64,000 nt of DNA from Micromonospora_J zhanjiangensis (GTDB lineage: Bacteria > Actinomycetota > Actinomycetes > Mycobacteriales > Micromonosporaceae), in contig NZ_JBHSBN010000017.1 of NCBI RefSeq assembly GCF_042650605.1, positions 76,446 to 140,445 of the forward strand, read 5' to 3'. The notes under the pieces were generated by a model, which searched no databases, had not been told where the DNA came from, and was given only the letters and a program-made list of their open reading frames with translations. Positions 18,401 through 26,456 of the stretch are shown here, one piece after another. Position 1 is the stretch's first letter, and each line of letters starts with the position of its first letter. Both the position numbers and the translations under genes were made by a program.

Positions 18401-18473
18401 CGGACCGGCGGCGGCGCTGCTGGCCCGGCACCCGGACACGGCGGTCGCCATCGACGATCTGCTCGACACGTGA
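15459..18473 (+). CDS. DUF5682 family protein
   Basis: A very large soluble protein (1004 residues) that ends the operon. Near the N-terminus it has FPVCHHSPASG (residues 82-92) and, after a hydrophobic strand, YLELCED (108-114); such conserved His-His and Glu/Asp positions suggest a metal- or acid-base-dependent active site like that of the EreA/TIKI-type hydrolases, which is inference. A Pro/Gly/Thr-rich linker spans about 188-240. The remaining two thirds are helical and repetitive in feel. The ATG overlaps the ATPase stop. It is the best candidate for the effector or enzymatic output of the system. Confidence 0.78.
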   Translation: MTATPTDADPAEATAGPVPHQTDEAPAGAGLGPAGTGPFGRLREQLLDAAVAFADGPAALPDILTGLVDDVDRALREEVEIFPVCHHSPASGLAMVRRLREKQPKVIYLELCEDLRPLLDELRNCRLPVALQAFASDLDGFPEKSGPLSVVAPITEASAEYQAIAYALDTPGVELVLVDRSTDHVFQWAPRPAPGGTPADAPPPDGTPPAGTPAGGPPHAGTPAGTGAGEPAAGETGGEEAALHGDAVGVEIGDLRPRFAELEEHLLHHGKVRHWSEWWDQYVEQPLSGADYDTYRQVMVLIGSLFRRLRPADGAPLTEDADRERYMWTRIREHLATSGVDRSACLYVCGAFHAASRVEQFGSAGEHTYEISPRTKTRWLYGLIPSSHSAIEAQFGLAAGSVSIAAATWRKATTRSGLTPFQLAGPKGARKRTGRKRAAAVAGAPAPVTDRLSHFLASPPALDHLDEAELLGWCVDIVRLARGNGYLASTADAIAVFETSILLAGLRNRGRPTPYDFTDAAVTCIEKDTVPGRRDVRRLCEILLGGDRIGQVGYAALPPLARDVYDRLAPLGLDLEKRTVQRALLDLTADPHLRPCSDLLWTLRRLLPPGAVRPIMGERRLGERSVQESWDLAIGRHQRDVIELGYQGVTVEQVLELRLRQAVRAPDATAATALAAVEDALLYLRSPRLVEELGERAVRLLAAERTVDDAPEVLRRIRRLLTHYRATGPALPAWCEDFVTVGYAQYCTLLPTAFTEEQTPARQVAAMLGFLFSLESLALSLGCERIQLELAVRQSHPEAPPKVALLWAARSQLGLLTLAQLRERCDELLANPLVVPAFPLYLSGFVQALEPVPGLAPFVVEVLSKAFARLPDPVLLPWLPTLITTLRGQGGDLVPVLIREAGRTFPAGLAALDGWTPPWSATAPTTAATAAPVAATSGPAVDLLAGHPATCDAVAELLGCVPGWAVPGAGGGGPTGVATAAGPAAALLARHPDTAVAIDDLLDT

Positions 18474-18529
18474 CGGGGAATGCCAGTCTCGCACTAGCGC
18501 CGAGAGGTTTGTTGTGGAAACCTATTGGC

Positions 18530-19225
18530 ATGACCACTGAGCCGTTATCTGCCGGCGGCGATCCCCGCCGACTGCTGTCCGACGTACGTTCCCTGGCGCA
18601 CCAGGTGCGTCTCGACCAACGGATGACCTGGGTGGCCCTGCTGGTGCTGGGCGTGGCGACGCTGGTCGGGATCCCGTTCGACTGGCTCGGCATGACCGTG
18701 CACTGCCACCCGGACAACAGCTGCGAGTTCGCGCGGTGGGGCCTGCTGTACTACTGGCCCGTGGCGCTCCTGCTGGCCTACGCGGCGATCGCCGTCTCCT
18801 ATGTGCGGACTGCCCGGGCGCGCGGGCTCGGTGCCCGGGTGGTGCCGTACGCGATCACCGGCGCGGTGACGGCCGTCGGGTTGGCCGCAATACTGGTGGC
18901 CGCGCCCCTGTATTTCCGGAGCCACCCGCTGCCGGACCAGCCGCTGCCGTACTGGTGGTTGATCCTGGACCGGTTGCTCATGCCCTGGGGCCTGATCGGG
19001 ATCGCGCTGTTGGTGCTGGCCCGGCTGGAGCGCAACCTCGGGTTGCTGCTGTTCACCCTCGCCTACCTGGCCCTGGTGCTGCTGGTGGTGCCGACGAACG
19101 AGGGTTGGGGACTGGCGGGCTGGGGAGTTCAGGCTCGATTCGCGGTACCGCAGGTCATCATCGGCGCGGTGCTGCTGCTCGGCGCGGCCGGGTTCTTCAG
19201 AGCGGCCCGCGGGCGGCAGCGGTGA
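18530..19225 (+). CDS. hypothetical membrane protein, 231 residues
   Basis: An integral membrane protein with about six hydrophobic helices (~35-55, 75-95, 108-128, 143-163, 170-188, 205-222). A small extracytoplasmic loop holds two cysteines (VHCHPDNSCEF), which could form a disulphide. I do not recognise the family. The stop overlaps the GTG of the winged-helix gene (GTGA). Such membrane-protein plus MarR-like regulator pairs are common in actinomycetes, with the regulator usually controlling the pair. It starts 56 bases after the DUF5682 gene and could be a separate unit. Confidence 0.72.
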   Translation: MTTEPLSAGGDPRRLLSDVRSLAHQVRLDQRMTWVALLVLGVATLVGIPFDWLGMTVHCHPDNSCEFARWGLLYYWPVALLLAYAAIAVSYVRTARARGLGARVVPYAITGAVTAVGLAAILVAAPLYFRSHPLPDQPLPYWWLILDRLLMPWGLIGIALLVLARLERNLGLLLFTLAYLALVLLVVPTNEGWGLAGWGVQARFAVPQVIIGAVLLLGAAGFFRAARGRQR

Positions 19226-19569
19226 CGGCCGTGACCGGCGCCCCGGACCCGGATGCCGGGCACCCGGTCACCGGGTTGGACGAGGTGGTGCACCAGCGGG
19301 CCCGGCTCGGCATCCTGACCATCGCGCACGAGGCGCGCCGGGTCGAGTTCGGCTACCTGCGCACCCACCTCGAACTCACGGCCGGCAACCTCTCCAAGCA
19401 CCTCAGCGTGCTGGAAACGGCTGGCCTGATCGAGATCGAGAAGGGCTACGAGGGTCGACGTGGCCGCACCTGGATCACCCTCACCGCCGCCGGCACCACC
19501 GCGCTCGCCGACGAGATCGCGCGACTGAAAGAGCTCATCGTCCGTGTCGAGACGACCAACGGGCATTAG
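19222..19569 (+). CDS. winged-helix transcriptional regulator
   Basis: A 115-residue DNA-binding protein. The winged helix-turn-helix covers residues ~20-90: ARLGILTIAH, then the recognition region LELTAGNLSKHLSVLE and the wing GYEGRRGRTWITLT. This matches the single-domain winged-helix proteins related to MarR/ArsR (HTH_27 type). There is no cysteine metal site, so metal sensing is unlikely. The GTG at 19222 overlaps the upstream stop; a second GTG three codons later is possible. It probably regulates its own operon. Confidence 0.82.
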   Translation: MTAVTGAPDPDAGHPVTGLDEVVHQRARLGILTIAHEARRVEFGYLRTHLELTAGNLSKHLSVLETAGLIEIEKGYEGRRGRTWITLTAAGTTALADEIARLKELIVRVETTNGH

Positions 19570-19600
19570 CGGCAACCGTCGAACAACCATCCCCGCCGCC

Positions 19601-19625
19601 CGGGGGCACGGCCACCGTGCGCCCG
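19601..19625. terminator. hairpin between convergent genes
   Basis: GCACGG CCA CCGTGC forms a 6-bp stem with a 3-base loop at 19606-19620, with flanking G and C runs that can extend it. It sits between the winged-helix gene and the convergent methyltransferase gene. No T-run follows. Confidence 0.35.
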
Positions 19626-19648
19626 AGGGCGCCGGCCGGGACGGCGGG

Positions 19649-20491
19649 TCAGGGCTTGCGGGCCACCGCGCCGTACATGGACGCCTGGTCGACCGGGGTG
19701 CGTCCGGCCGACCGGGCGTCCGGGCGCCACTCGGTGATCGGCGAGACGCCCGGGGGCAGCAGTTCCAGCCCGTCGAAGAAGGCGGCGATCTGGTCCCGGG
19801 TGCGGAAGCTCATCCGGATCTGGCTGGCGTCCGAGGTCGGCGCCGCGCTGGCCGCCACCCGCGGCGGCACCAGGTCGGTGGTGGCGTGCGAGATCACCAG
19901 GTGGCTGCCGGACGGCAGCGCGTCGACCAGGGTCCGGACCACCCGGTACGCCTCGTCGTGGTCGACCAGGAAGTGCAGGATGGCCACCAGCATCAACCCG
20001 ACCGGTCGGGTCAGGTCGAGCGTGGCGAGCAACTCGTCGTCGGTCAGGATCCGGTCCGGTTGGCGCAGGTCCGCGTCGACGTACGCGGTGGCGCCCTTCG
20101 GGTTGCTGGCCAGCAACGCCCGCGCGTGGTTCAGCACTATCGGGTCGTTGTCGACGTACACCACCCGGGTGTCCGGCGCGACCGACTGCGCCACCTCGTG
20201 CAGGTTGGGCCTGGTCGGGATGCCGGTGCCGATGTCGAGGAACTGTCGGATACCCGCCCCGGCCGCCAGCTGGCGGGTGGCCCGATGCATGAACCGACGG
20301 TTCTCGATCGCGGTGGTGCGGATGGCGGGGTAGGCGGCGGCCACGGCGTCCCCGGAGTGCCGGTCGGCCGCGAAGTTGTCCTTGCCGCCGAGCCAGTAGT
20401 CGTACCGGCGGGCCGGATGCGGCACGGTCGGATCGATCCGGTGCGCCGCCGGACCGGTGAGCGCCGGACTCTTCATGTCGCTCACCGGCAC
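19649..20491 (-). CDS. SAM-dependent methyltransferase, Methyltransf_19 family
   Basis: A 280-residue enzyme of the actinobacterial S-adenosyl methyltransferase group (PF04672). The family hallmarks are visible: ARRYDYWLGGKDNFAADR near residue 28, a SAM-binding FLDIGTGIPT at ~85-94, VYVDNDP at ~109-115 and SHATTD at ~200. The substrate of these proteins is unknown. Actinomycete genomes carry many copies, often near regulators. The ATG at 20491 is preceded by GGAGGTG. It is divergent from htpG and convergent with the winged-helix gene. Confidence 0.9.
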   Translation of the reverse strand: MPVSDMKSPALTGPAAHRIDPTVPHPARRYDYWLGGKDNFAADRHSGDAVAAAYPAIRTTAIENRRFMHRATRQLAAGAGIRQFLDIGTGIPTRPNLHEVAQSVAPDTRVVYVDNDPIVLNHARALLASNPKGATAYVDADLRQPDRILTDDELLATLDLTRPVGLMLVAILHFLVDHDEAYRVVRTLVDALPSGSHLVISHATTDLVPPRVAASAAPTSDASQIRMSFRTRDQIAAFFDGLELLPPGVSPITEWRPDARSAGRTPVDQASMYGAVARKP

Positions 20492-20725
20492 CTCCCGAGT
20501 ACGCCGAGTCCAACCCGGCCAGCGTAGTCGGCGGTTGACCGCACGTCACCAGGCCACCGGAGCCGGATCCGGGTCGGACCGGTCGGACGAGGGCCGGACG
20601 GGCCGGACGGGCCGGTCGACGGGGTGCGTCGGCCGGCGGGGCACCGTCCGGCCCGACCGTCGTTGCGGCCGCGGCGGCCCGGGTCGTACGATTTCGGCCG
20701 GAAATTCGCCCGTCGAGAAGGAATC

Positions 20726-22678
20726 ATGACTACCCAGATCGAAACTCTCGAATTCCAGGCCGAGGCGCGCCAACTGCTGCAGTTGATGGTCCATTCGATC
20801 TATTCGAACAAGGACACCTTCCTGCGGGAACTCGTCTCCAACGCCTCGGACGCGCTGGACAAACTGCGCCTGGAGTCGTTCCTCGACAAGGACCTGCGGG
20901 TCGACACCTCGGATCTGCACATCGACATCGAGGTGGACCGGGAACAGCGGACGCTGACCGTCCGGGACAACGGCATCGGGATGTCCCGCGACGAGGTGAT
21001 CCAGCTCGTCGGCACGATCGCGAAATCCGGCACGGCCGAATTCCTGCGCAAGATGAAGGAGTCGAAGGACGCCGCCGCCTCCCGGGACCTGATCGGGCAG
21101 TTCGGCGTCGGTTTCTATTCGAGCTTCATGGTGGCCGACAAGGTCGTCCTGCTCACCCGCCGGGCGGGCCAGGACGAGGCGACCCGGTGGGAGTCCGGCG
21201 GCGAGGCGACGTACACCATCGAGACGGTCGCCGACGCGCCGCAGGGTACCTCGGTCACCCTGCACCTCAAGCCGGCCGACCAGGAGGACCAGCTCGCCGA
21301 CTACACCTCCGCGTGGAAGATCCGCGAGCTGGTCAAGCGGTACTCGGACTTCATCGCCTGGCCGATCCGGATGGCCGCCGAACAGCCCGCCGCGCCGGCC
21401 GCGGGCGACACCGACGCCGAGGGCGGGACCGACGCCGAGGCCACGCCGGCCGCCCCGGAGACACTCAACTCGATGAAGGCGCTCTGGGCGCGGTCGCGCG
21501 ACGAGGTGGCCGAGGACGAGTACAAGGAGTTCTACCGGCACGTCAGCCACGACTGGACCGATCCGCTGGAGACCATCCACATCCGGGCGGAGGGCACCTT
21601 CGAGTACCAGGCCCTGCTGTTCATCCCGTCGCACGCGCCGATGGACCTGTTCATGCGCGACGCCCGGCGCGGCGTCCAGCTGTACGTCAAGCGCGTGTTC
21701 ATCATGGACGACTGCGAGGCCCTCGTCCCGGAATACCTGCGGTTCGTCAAGGGCGTGGTGGACGCCCAGGACCTGTCCCTCAACGTGTCCCGGGAGATCC
21801 TCCAGCAGGACCGGCAGATCCAGTTGATGCGCCGGCGGCTGGTGAAGAAGGTGCTGTCCACGGTCAAGGAGATGATGACCGCCGACCCGGACCGCTACCA
21901 CACCTTCTGGACCGAGTTCGGCCGCGCGGTCAAGGAGGGCCTGCTCAACGATTTCGACAACCGGGAAACCATTCTCGAGATCGCCTCGTTCGCCTCCACC
22001 CACGACGCGGAGAAGCCGACCACCCTGCGCGGGTACGTGGAGCGGATGAAGGAGGGACAGGAGCACATCTATGTGATGACCGGCGAGTCCCGCTCGATGA
22101 TCGAGAATTCACCGCACATGGAGGCGTTCCGCTCCAAGGGGTACGAGGTGCTGCTGCTGACCGATCCGGTCGACGAGGTGTGGGTGGAGTCCGTCCCCGA
22201 GTTCGACGGCAAGAAGTTCCAGTCGATCGCCAAGGGGCAGGTCGACCTGGACACCGAGGACGAGAAGAAGGCCACCGAGGCGGAACGCGAACAGCAGCGC
22301 GCCGACTTCGCCGGCCTGCTGTCGTTCCTCGGCACCAAGCTCACCGAGGACGTCAAGGAGGTTCGGCTGTCGTCCCGGCTGACCACCTCACCGGCCTGCA
22401 TCGTCGGTGACGCGCACGACGTCACGCCCACCCTGGAGAAGATGTACCGGGCGATGGGCCAGGAGGTGCCGCAGATCAAGCGAATCCTGGAGCTGAACCC
22501 GACCCACCCGCTGGTCACCGGGCTGCGGACCGCGTACGAGGAGCGGCCCGAGGACCCCGCGCTGGGCGAGACCGCCGAACTGCTGTACGGGATGGCGCTG
22601 CTCGCCGAGGGCGGCGAGCTGCGCGAGCCGGCCCGCTTCATCCGGGTCCTGGCCGACCGCCTCTCGCACACGCTGTAG
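20726..22678 (+). CDS. htpG: molecular chaperone HtpG (Hsp90)
   Basis: Cytosolic Hsp90 chaperone of 650 residues. The GHKL ATPase motifs are intact: [14 protein letters not shown] (35-48), DNGIGM (81-86) and [11 protein letters not shown] (124-134). The middle and C-terminal dimerisation domains follow and length is normal. An acidic, alanine-rich insert (about 222-246) takes the place of the short linker. The ATG at 20726 follows GAAGGAA. It stands alone as a monocistronic gene between a divergent methyltransferase gene and a convergent sugar kinase gene. No HspR or CIRCE-type heat-shock element was recognised upstream. Confidence 0.97.
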
Positions 22679-22690
22679 GTCCGGACCGGC

Positions 22691-22717
22691 GGGCCGGGCG
22701 GATTCCCCGTCCGGCCC
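22691..22717. terminator. terminator hairpin after htpG
   Basis: GGGCCGG pairs with CCGGCCC around an imperfect inner stem and the loop ATTCCCC. It lies 12 bases past the htpG stop and 27 bases before the end of the convergent kinase gene, so it may serve both. GC-rich, no T-run. Confidence 0.5.
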
Positions 22718-22726
22718 GTTGGACGC

Positions 22727-22756
22727 CGGTCAGCGTTGCACCGGTCAGCGCTGCAC
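22727..22756. repeat. 15-bp tandem duplication spanning a stop codon
   Basis: Two adjacent copies of CGGTCAGCGTTGCAC (one mismatch) lie at 22727-22741 and 22742-22756. The inner copy contains the stop codon and last codons of the sugar kinase gene, so the gene end has been duplicated just outside the gene. Confidence 0.7.
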
Positions 22757-23842
22757 CCGGGCGCCGGCGCCGCGCATCAGCGCCTCGACCTCCGTGCGGT
22801 TGGCCATCGACGTGTCGCCGGGGGTGGTCATCGCCAGCGCGCCGTGCGCCGCGCCGTACTCCACGGCGGTGGCCAGGTCGCCGGTCTCCAGCAGGCCGTA
22901 GACCAGGCCGGAGGCGAAGCTGTCGCCGCCGCCGACCCGGTCCATGATCTCCAGGCCGGCCCGGTGGGTGGCCTCGACGAAGCCGCTCGCCGCCGACCAG
23001 GCGATCGCGCCCCAGTCGTTGACGGTGGCGCTGCGTACGGTCCGCAGGGTGGTCGCCACGACCGCGAAATTCGGGTACGCCTTCGTCACCTCACCGATCA
23101 TCCGCCGGAAGTTGTCCACCTCCAGTTCGGACAGCGACTCGTCGGTGTCCGGCACCTCGAAGCCCAGCGAGGCGGTGAAGTCCTCCTCGTTGCCGATCAT
23201 GACGTCGACGTGCCGGGCCAGCCGCCGGTTCACCTCCCGCGCCCGCTCCTGCCCGCCGATCGCCTGCCAGAGGCTGGGCCGGTAGTTCAGGTCGTACGAG
23301 ATGATCGTGCCGTGCCGGCGGGCGGCGGTCATCGCCGCCTCGATGGTGTCCGGGGTGGTCTCGGACAGCGCGGCGTAGATCCCGCCGGTGTGCAGCCAGC
23401 GCACCCCCAGCGTGCCGAACAGGTACTCCCAGTCGACGTCCTCGGGGCGCAGTTGGCCGGCGGCGGTGTTCCCCCGGTCCGAGGTGCCGACCGCGCCGCG
23501 GACGCCGAAGCCCCGCTCGGTGAAGTTCAACCCGTTGCGAACGGTCCGGCCGATGCCGTCGTACGGCACCCAGCGGATCAGTGACGTGTCCACCCCGCCG
23601 GCCAGCACCAGGTCCTCCAGCAGGCGACCCACCTCGTTGTCGGCGAACGCGGTGACCACCGCGGTCCGCAGCCCGAAACAGCGGCGCAGGCCGCGGGCCA
23701 CGTTGTACTCGCCACCGCCCTCCCAGGCCCGGAACTGCCGGGCGGTGCGCACCCGACCCTCGCCGGGGTCCAGCCGGAGCATGATCTCGCCGAGCGAGAC
23801 CAGGTCGTAGCGGCACTGCGCGGCGGGACGCGGATTCAGCAC
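22745..23842 (-). CDS. kdgK: 2-keto-3-deoxygluconate kinase (PfkB family)
   Basis: Sugar kinase of 365 residues. The N-terminal glycine motif is EGGGEYNVARGLRR (41-54) and the C-terminal signature is DRVGGGDSFASG (301-312), with Asp307 as catalytic base; GNEEDF at 217-222 is also typical. The DRVGGGD form of the signature is characteristic of KDG kinases rather than fructokinases. It would phosphorylate 2-keto-3-deoxygluconate to KDPG, which the adjacent aldolase cleaves. Only 42 bases separate the two genes, so they form an operon. No kdgR-type regulator lies beside them. Confidence 0.87.
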   Translation of the reverse strand: MLNPRPAAQCRYDLVSLGEIMLRLDPGEGRVRTARQFRAWEGGGEYNVARGLRRCFGLRTAVVTAFADNEVGRLLEDLVLAGGVDTSLIRWVPYDGIGRTVRNGLNFTERGFGVRGAVGTSDRGNTAAGQLRPEDVDWEYLFGTLGVRWLHTGGIYAALSETTPDTIEAAMTAARRHGTIISYDLNYRPSLWQAIGGQERAREVNRRLARHVDVMIGNEEDFTASLGFEVPDTDESLSELEVDNFRRMIGEVTKAYPNFAVVATTLRTVRSATVNDWGAIAWSAASGFVEATHRAGLEIMDRVGGGDSFASGLVYGLLETGDLATAVEYGAAHGALAMTTPGDTSMANRTEVEALMRGAGARVQR

Positions 23843-23884
23843 GGTTCCTCCTTCAGCGGTTCGAGGTGCGGGACGCGGCGGCCG

Positions 23885-24568
23885 TCAACGGCCCGAGGTG
23901 CAGGACGCGGTGGCCACGGCCTCGGCGGTGAGCCGGGTGACCTCGTCCCACCGGCCGGCGGCCAGCAGGTCCGGGGCCACCATCCAGGTACCGCCGACCG
24001 CCAGCACCGCCGGCTGGGCGAGATAGTCGGCCAGGTTGCCGGTGTTGACCCCGCCGGTCGGGATGAACCGGACCGACCGGAACGGCGCCGCCAGCGCCTT
24101 GATCATCGCCACCCCGCCGAGTTGCTCGGCCGGGAAGAACTTCACCACCTCGATGCCGGCGTCCAGGGCGGCCTGGATGTCGGTCGCGCTGGACACCCCC
24201 GGGAAGACCGGGACACCGAGTTCCTGGCAGCGGCGTACCACCGCCGGCCCGAAACCGGGACTGACCACGAACCGGGCACCCGCCGCGAGGGCCTCGTCGA
24301 CCTGGTCGGCCCGCAGCACCGTACCGGCGCCGACCAGCAGGTCGTCGTGGCCGGCCATGACCCGGATCGCCTCCGCCGCGGCGGCGGTCCGGAAGGTCAC
24401 CTCGACCGCGCGCAGGCCGCCGGCCAGCAGCGCGCCGGCCAGCGGGTCGGCGGCGGCCGGGTCGTCGAGCACGATCACCGGCAGCACCCGGGACCCCGCC
24501 AGGGTGCCCAGCACGTCCGGTCCGGTCTGCCGGTCCGCGGCCACGTCAGTCGTTCCTCCGCCGGTCAA
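23885..24568 (-). CDS. eda: KDPG/KHG aldolase
   Basis: Class I aldolase of 227 residues that splits 2-keto-3-deoxy-6-phosphogluconate into pyruvate and glyceraldehyde 3-phosphate. The catalytic glutamate is in AVEVTFRT (Glu56) and the Schiff-base lysine is Lys143 in VVKFFPAE; the phosphate-binding GGVNTGNL follows. The N-terminus is about 15 residues longer than in most homologues, and a later start is possible. Coupled with the KDG kinase, it completes the lower part of a uronate or Entner-Doudoroff-type route. Confidence 0.9.
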   Translation of the reverse strand: MTGGGTTDVAADRQTGPDVLGTLAGSRVLPVIVLDDPAAADPLAGALLAGGLRAVEVTFRTAAAAEAIRVMAGHDDLLVGAGTVLRADQVDEALAAGARFVVSPGFGPAVVRRCQELGVPVFPGVSSATDIQAALDAGIEVVKFFPAEQLGGVAMIKALAAPFRSVRFIPTGGVNTGNLADYLAQPAVLAVGGTWMVAPDLLAAGRWDEVTRLTAEAVATASCTSGR

Positions 24569-24790
24569 CCCTGGACTCCCTTCGCCGTGACGTCGTAACG
24601 GTGGCCCGGACCGCCGGCCCGCGCGTCTCGGGCGGCCGGATCGAGGAGGTCCGGAGCGAGCGTCGCGGTGACCATACCGCCCCGCCCGACCTCCGGAGCG
24701 GACACGTCCGTCGATGCCGCCCGTACCCGCGCCGACACCCGTGGCCGGACCGGCGCCCGTGCCCCGGCCGGACCGGCCCGGTGCCGACGA

Positions 24791-25765
24791 TCAGGTCCCG
24801 AGCAGTTCGCGGAAGAAGTCCAGCACCAGCAGGTCGTCGTCCGCGCCGCCGCCCTCGTGCCCGTTGAACGGCCACACCTGGATCCGTTTCGGCCCGGCGT
24901 AGGCGTTGTACGCGGCGTACACCGTGGAGGGTGGGCAGACGTCGTCCATCAGCGCGGTCGAGATCCAGGCGGGGCAACGGGACCGGCTGGCCAGGTGGGC
25001 GTTGTCGAAGTAGTCCAGCGTGCCGAAGACGACGTCCCGCTTGTTCCGGTGCACCGCCAGGTAGCGGCGGACCTCGGCGTACGGGTCGCGGTCGATGAGC
25101 GCCACCGAACGCCGGAACGCGCACAGGAACGGCACCCGGGCGGCCACCCCGGCCAGGTCGGGCACCAGCGCCGAGACGGCCAGCGAGATGCCGCCGCCCT
25201 GGCTGCCGCCGGTCACCACGATCCGGTCCGGGTCGAGGCCGGCCACGGTGCGGGCGGCCTCGACGGCACGTACCGCGTCGGTGTAGACCCGCCGGTAGTA
25301 GTGGTCGTCGGGGGAGTCGACGCCCCGGGTCATGAAGCCGGGCGTGCTGCTCGTCGAGCCGTGCGGGTCGGGCGTGGCGCCGACGCTCCACCCGGCGCCC
25401 TGACCGCGGGTGTCCACCACCAGGTGCGCGAAGCCGGCCGAGGCCCACAGCAGGTGCTGGTGCGCCAGGCCGCGGCCACCGCCGTACCCGATGAACTCGA
25501 CCACGACCGGCAGCGGCCGGTCCGGGTCGGCGTCGGCCGGGGTGACCAGCCAGGCCCGGATCCGGTCGCCGGCGAAGCCGGCGAACTCCACGTCCCGTAC
25601 GGCGACGGTGCGCAGCGGCGTGACGACAGGTTCCAGCCGTACGTCCAGCGGGTGCTTGCGCGCCTCGGCCAGCGTCCGGGACCAGAACGCGTCCAGGTCG
25701 GCCGGTTCGGCGTCGGGGTAGCGGTACGACTCGAGCTGGTCGAGCGGCAGGTCGAACTGTGCCAT
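24791..25765 (-). CDS. axeA: acetyl xylan esterase / cephalosporin-C deacetylase family hydrolase
   Basis: Alpha/beta-hydrolase of 324 residues, the normal length for the AXE1 (CE7) family. The catalytic triad is readable: nucleophile Ser188 in GGSQGG, an acid at Asp274/275 in MDDVCPPST, and His303 in NGHEGG. The early motif RIRAWLVTP and DTRGQGAGW are family markers. CE7 enzymes deacetylate xylo-oligosaccharides and other small esters, usually inside the cell. The ATG at 25765 gives a start just before MAQFDLPL. It belongs with the KDG kinase and aldolase genes in a plant-polysaccharide set. Confidence 0.88.
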   Translation of the reverse strand: MAQFDLPLDQLESYRYPDAEPADLDAFWSRTLAEARKHPLDVRLEPVVTPLRTVAVRDVEFAGFAGDRIRAWLVTPADADPDRPLPVVVEFIGYGGGRGLAHQHLLWASAGFAHLVVDTRGQGAGWSVGATPDPHGSTSSTPGFMTRGVDSPDDHYYRRVYTDAVRAVEAARTVAGLDPDRIVVTGGSQGGGISLAVSALVPDLAGVAARVPFLCAFRRSVALIDRDPYAEVRRYLAVHRNKRDVVFGTLDYFDNAHLASRSRCPAWISTALMDDVCPPSTVYAAYNAYAGPKRIQVWPFNGHEGGGADDDLLVLDFFRELLGT

Positions 25766-25824
25766 GTCAGCGCTCCGATCGAGGGGTGGTGGGGTGCCCG
25801 TCCGGTATTCGGGGGGCGTACGGG

Positions 25825-26193
25825 TCAGGGAAGGGTGACGCCGAGTTGGGCCAGCAGGCCGCCGTCGACGCGCAGGTCGGTGCCGGTGACGAAGCTGGAC
25901 CGGGCGTCGAGCAGGAAGGCCACCGCCTCGGCGACCTCGGCGGCACACCGGTTTACCGCGTCGCCGTCCCGGTCGACCGCCACCACGGTCGCCTCGGCGG
26001 CCAACCGCCGTACGGTGGCGCCGCCGATGCCCGCGGCGCCGCCGGTGACCACGACGACCCGGTCCTTCGCTGCGCTCATGCCGGGCCGGCCGGGCATGCC
26101 CTCACGGCCCTCGCTCCGCTCGGTGCGTTCGCTCATGCCGGGCCGGCCGGGCATGCCCTCACGGCCCTCGCTCCGCTCGGTGCGTTCGCTCAT
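25825..26193 (-). pseudogene. internally deleted short-chain dehydrogenase
   Basis: Only the two ends of a ~250-residue SDR remain fused in one frame of 122 residues. The nucleotide-binding start RVVVVTGGAAGIGGATVRRL is present, then after VVAVDRDGDAVNR the sequence jumps directly to AEAVAFLLDARSSFVTGTDL and RVDGG, which is the typical C-terminal part. The catalytic Ser, Tyr-x-x-x-Lys and the whole middle are gone, so no activity is expected. A 19-residue repeat (MSERTERSEGREGMPGRPG twice) precedes the SDR start. It lies downstream of, and may once have worked with, the sugar genes around it. Confidence 0.75.
26074..26187. repeat. 57-bp perfect tandem duplication
   Basis: Two identical 57-base units occupy 26074-26130 and 26131-26187, and a third partial unit (GCTCATGCC) begins at 26188. 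Each unit contains CCGGGCCGGCCGGGCATGCC and CCCTCGCTCCGCTCGG. The length is a multiple of three, so the minus-strand frame reads MSERTERSEGREGMPGRPG twice. Serine/arginine/glutamate words of this type occur as small dispersed repeats in actinomycete genomes. Confidence 0.85.
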
Positions 26194-26456
26194 GCCTCCT
26201 CCATCCGGTGCCGTTCGACGGCGGTGCGGAGCGGTCGGCGCGCGGCGGGGGCCGACGCGAGCGGGTAGCCGATCCGCTGCCGGCGCGGGCGCGACACCGT
26301 CCCGGCGAAGATCCGTCGGCCTGTAGTACACCACCCGTGGAGTCGGCCCCGGCCGGTACCTGGCACCGATCGATGTGCCACCCCCGTTCGGCGAGCGGCA
26401 CACCGGCCGGTGTCCCGCCGCCCGGTCGCCGGGGCCGGACCGACCCGACCGGGGCG

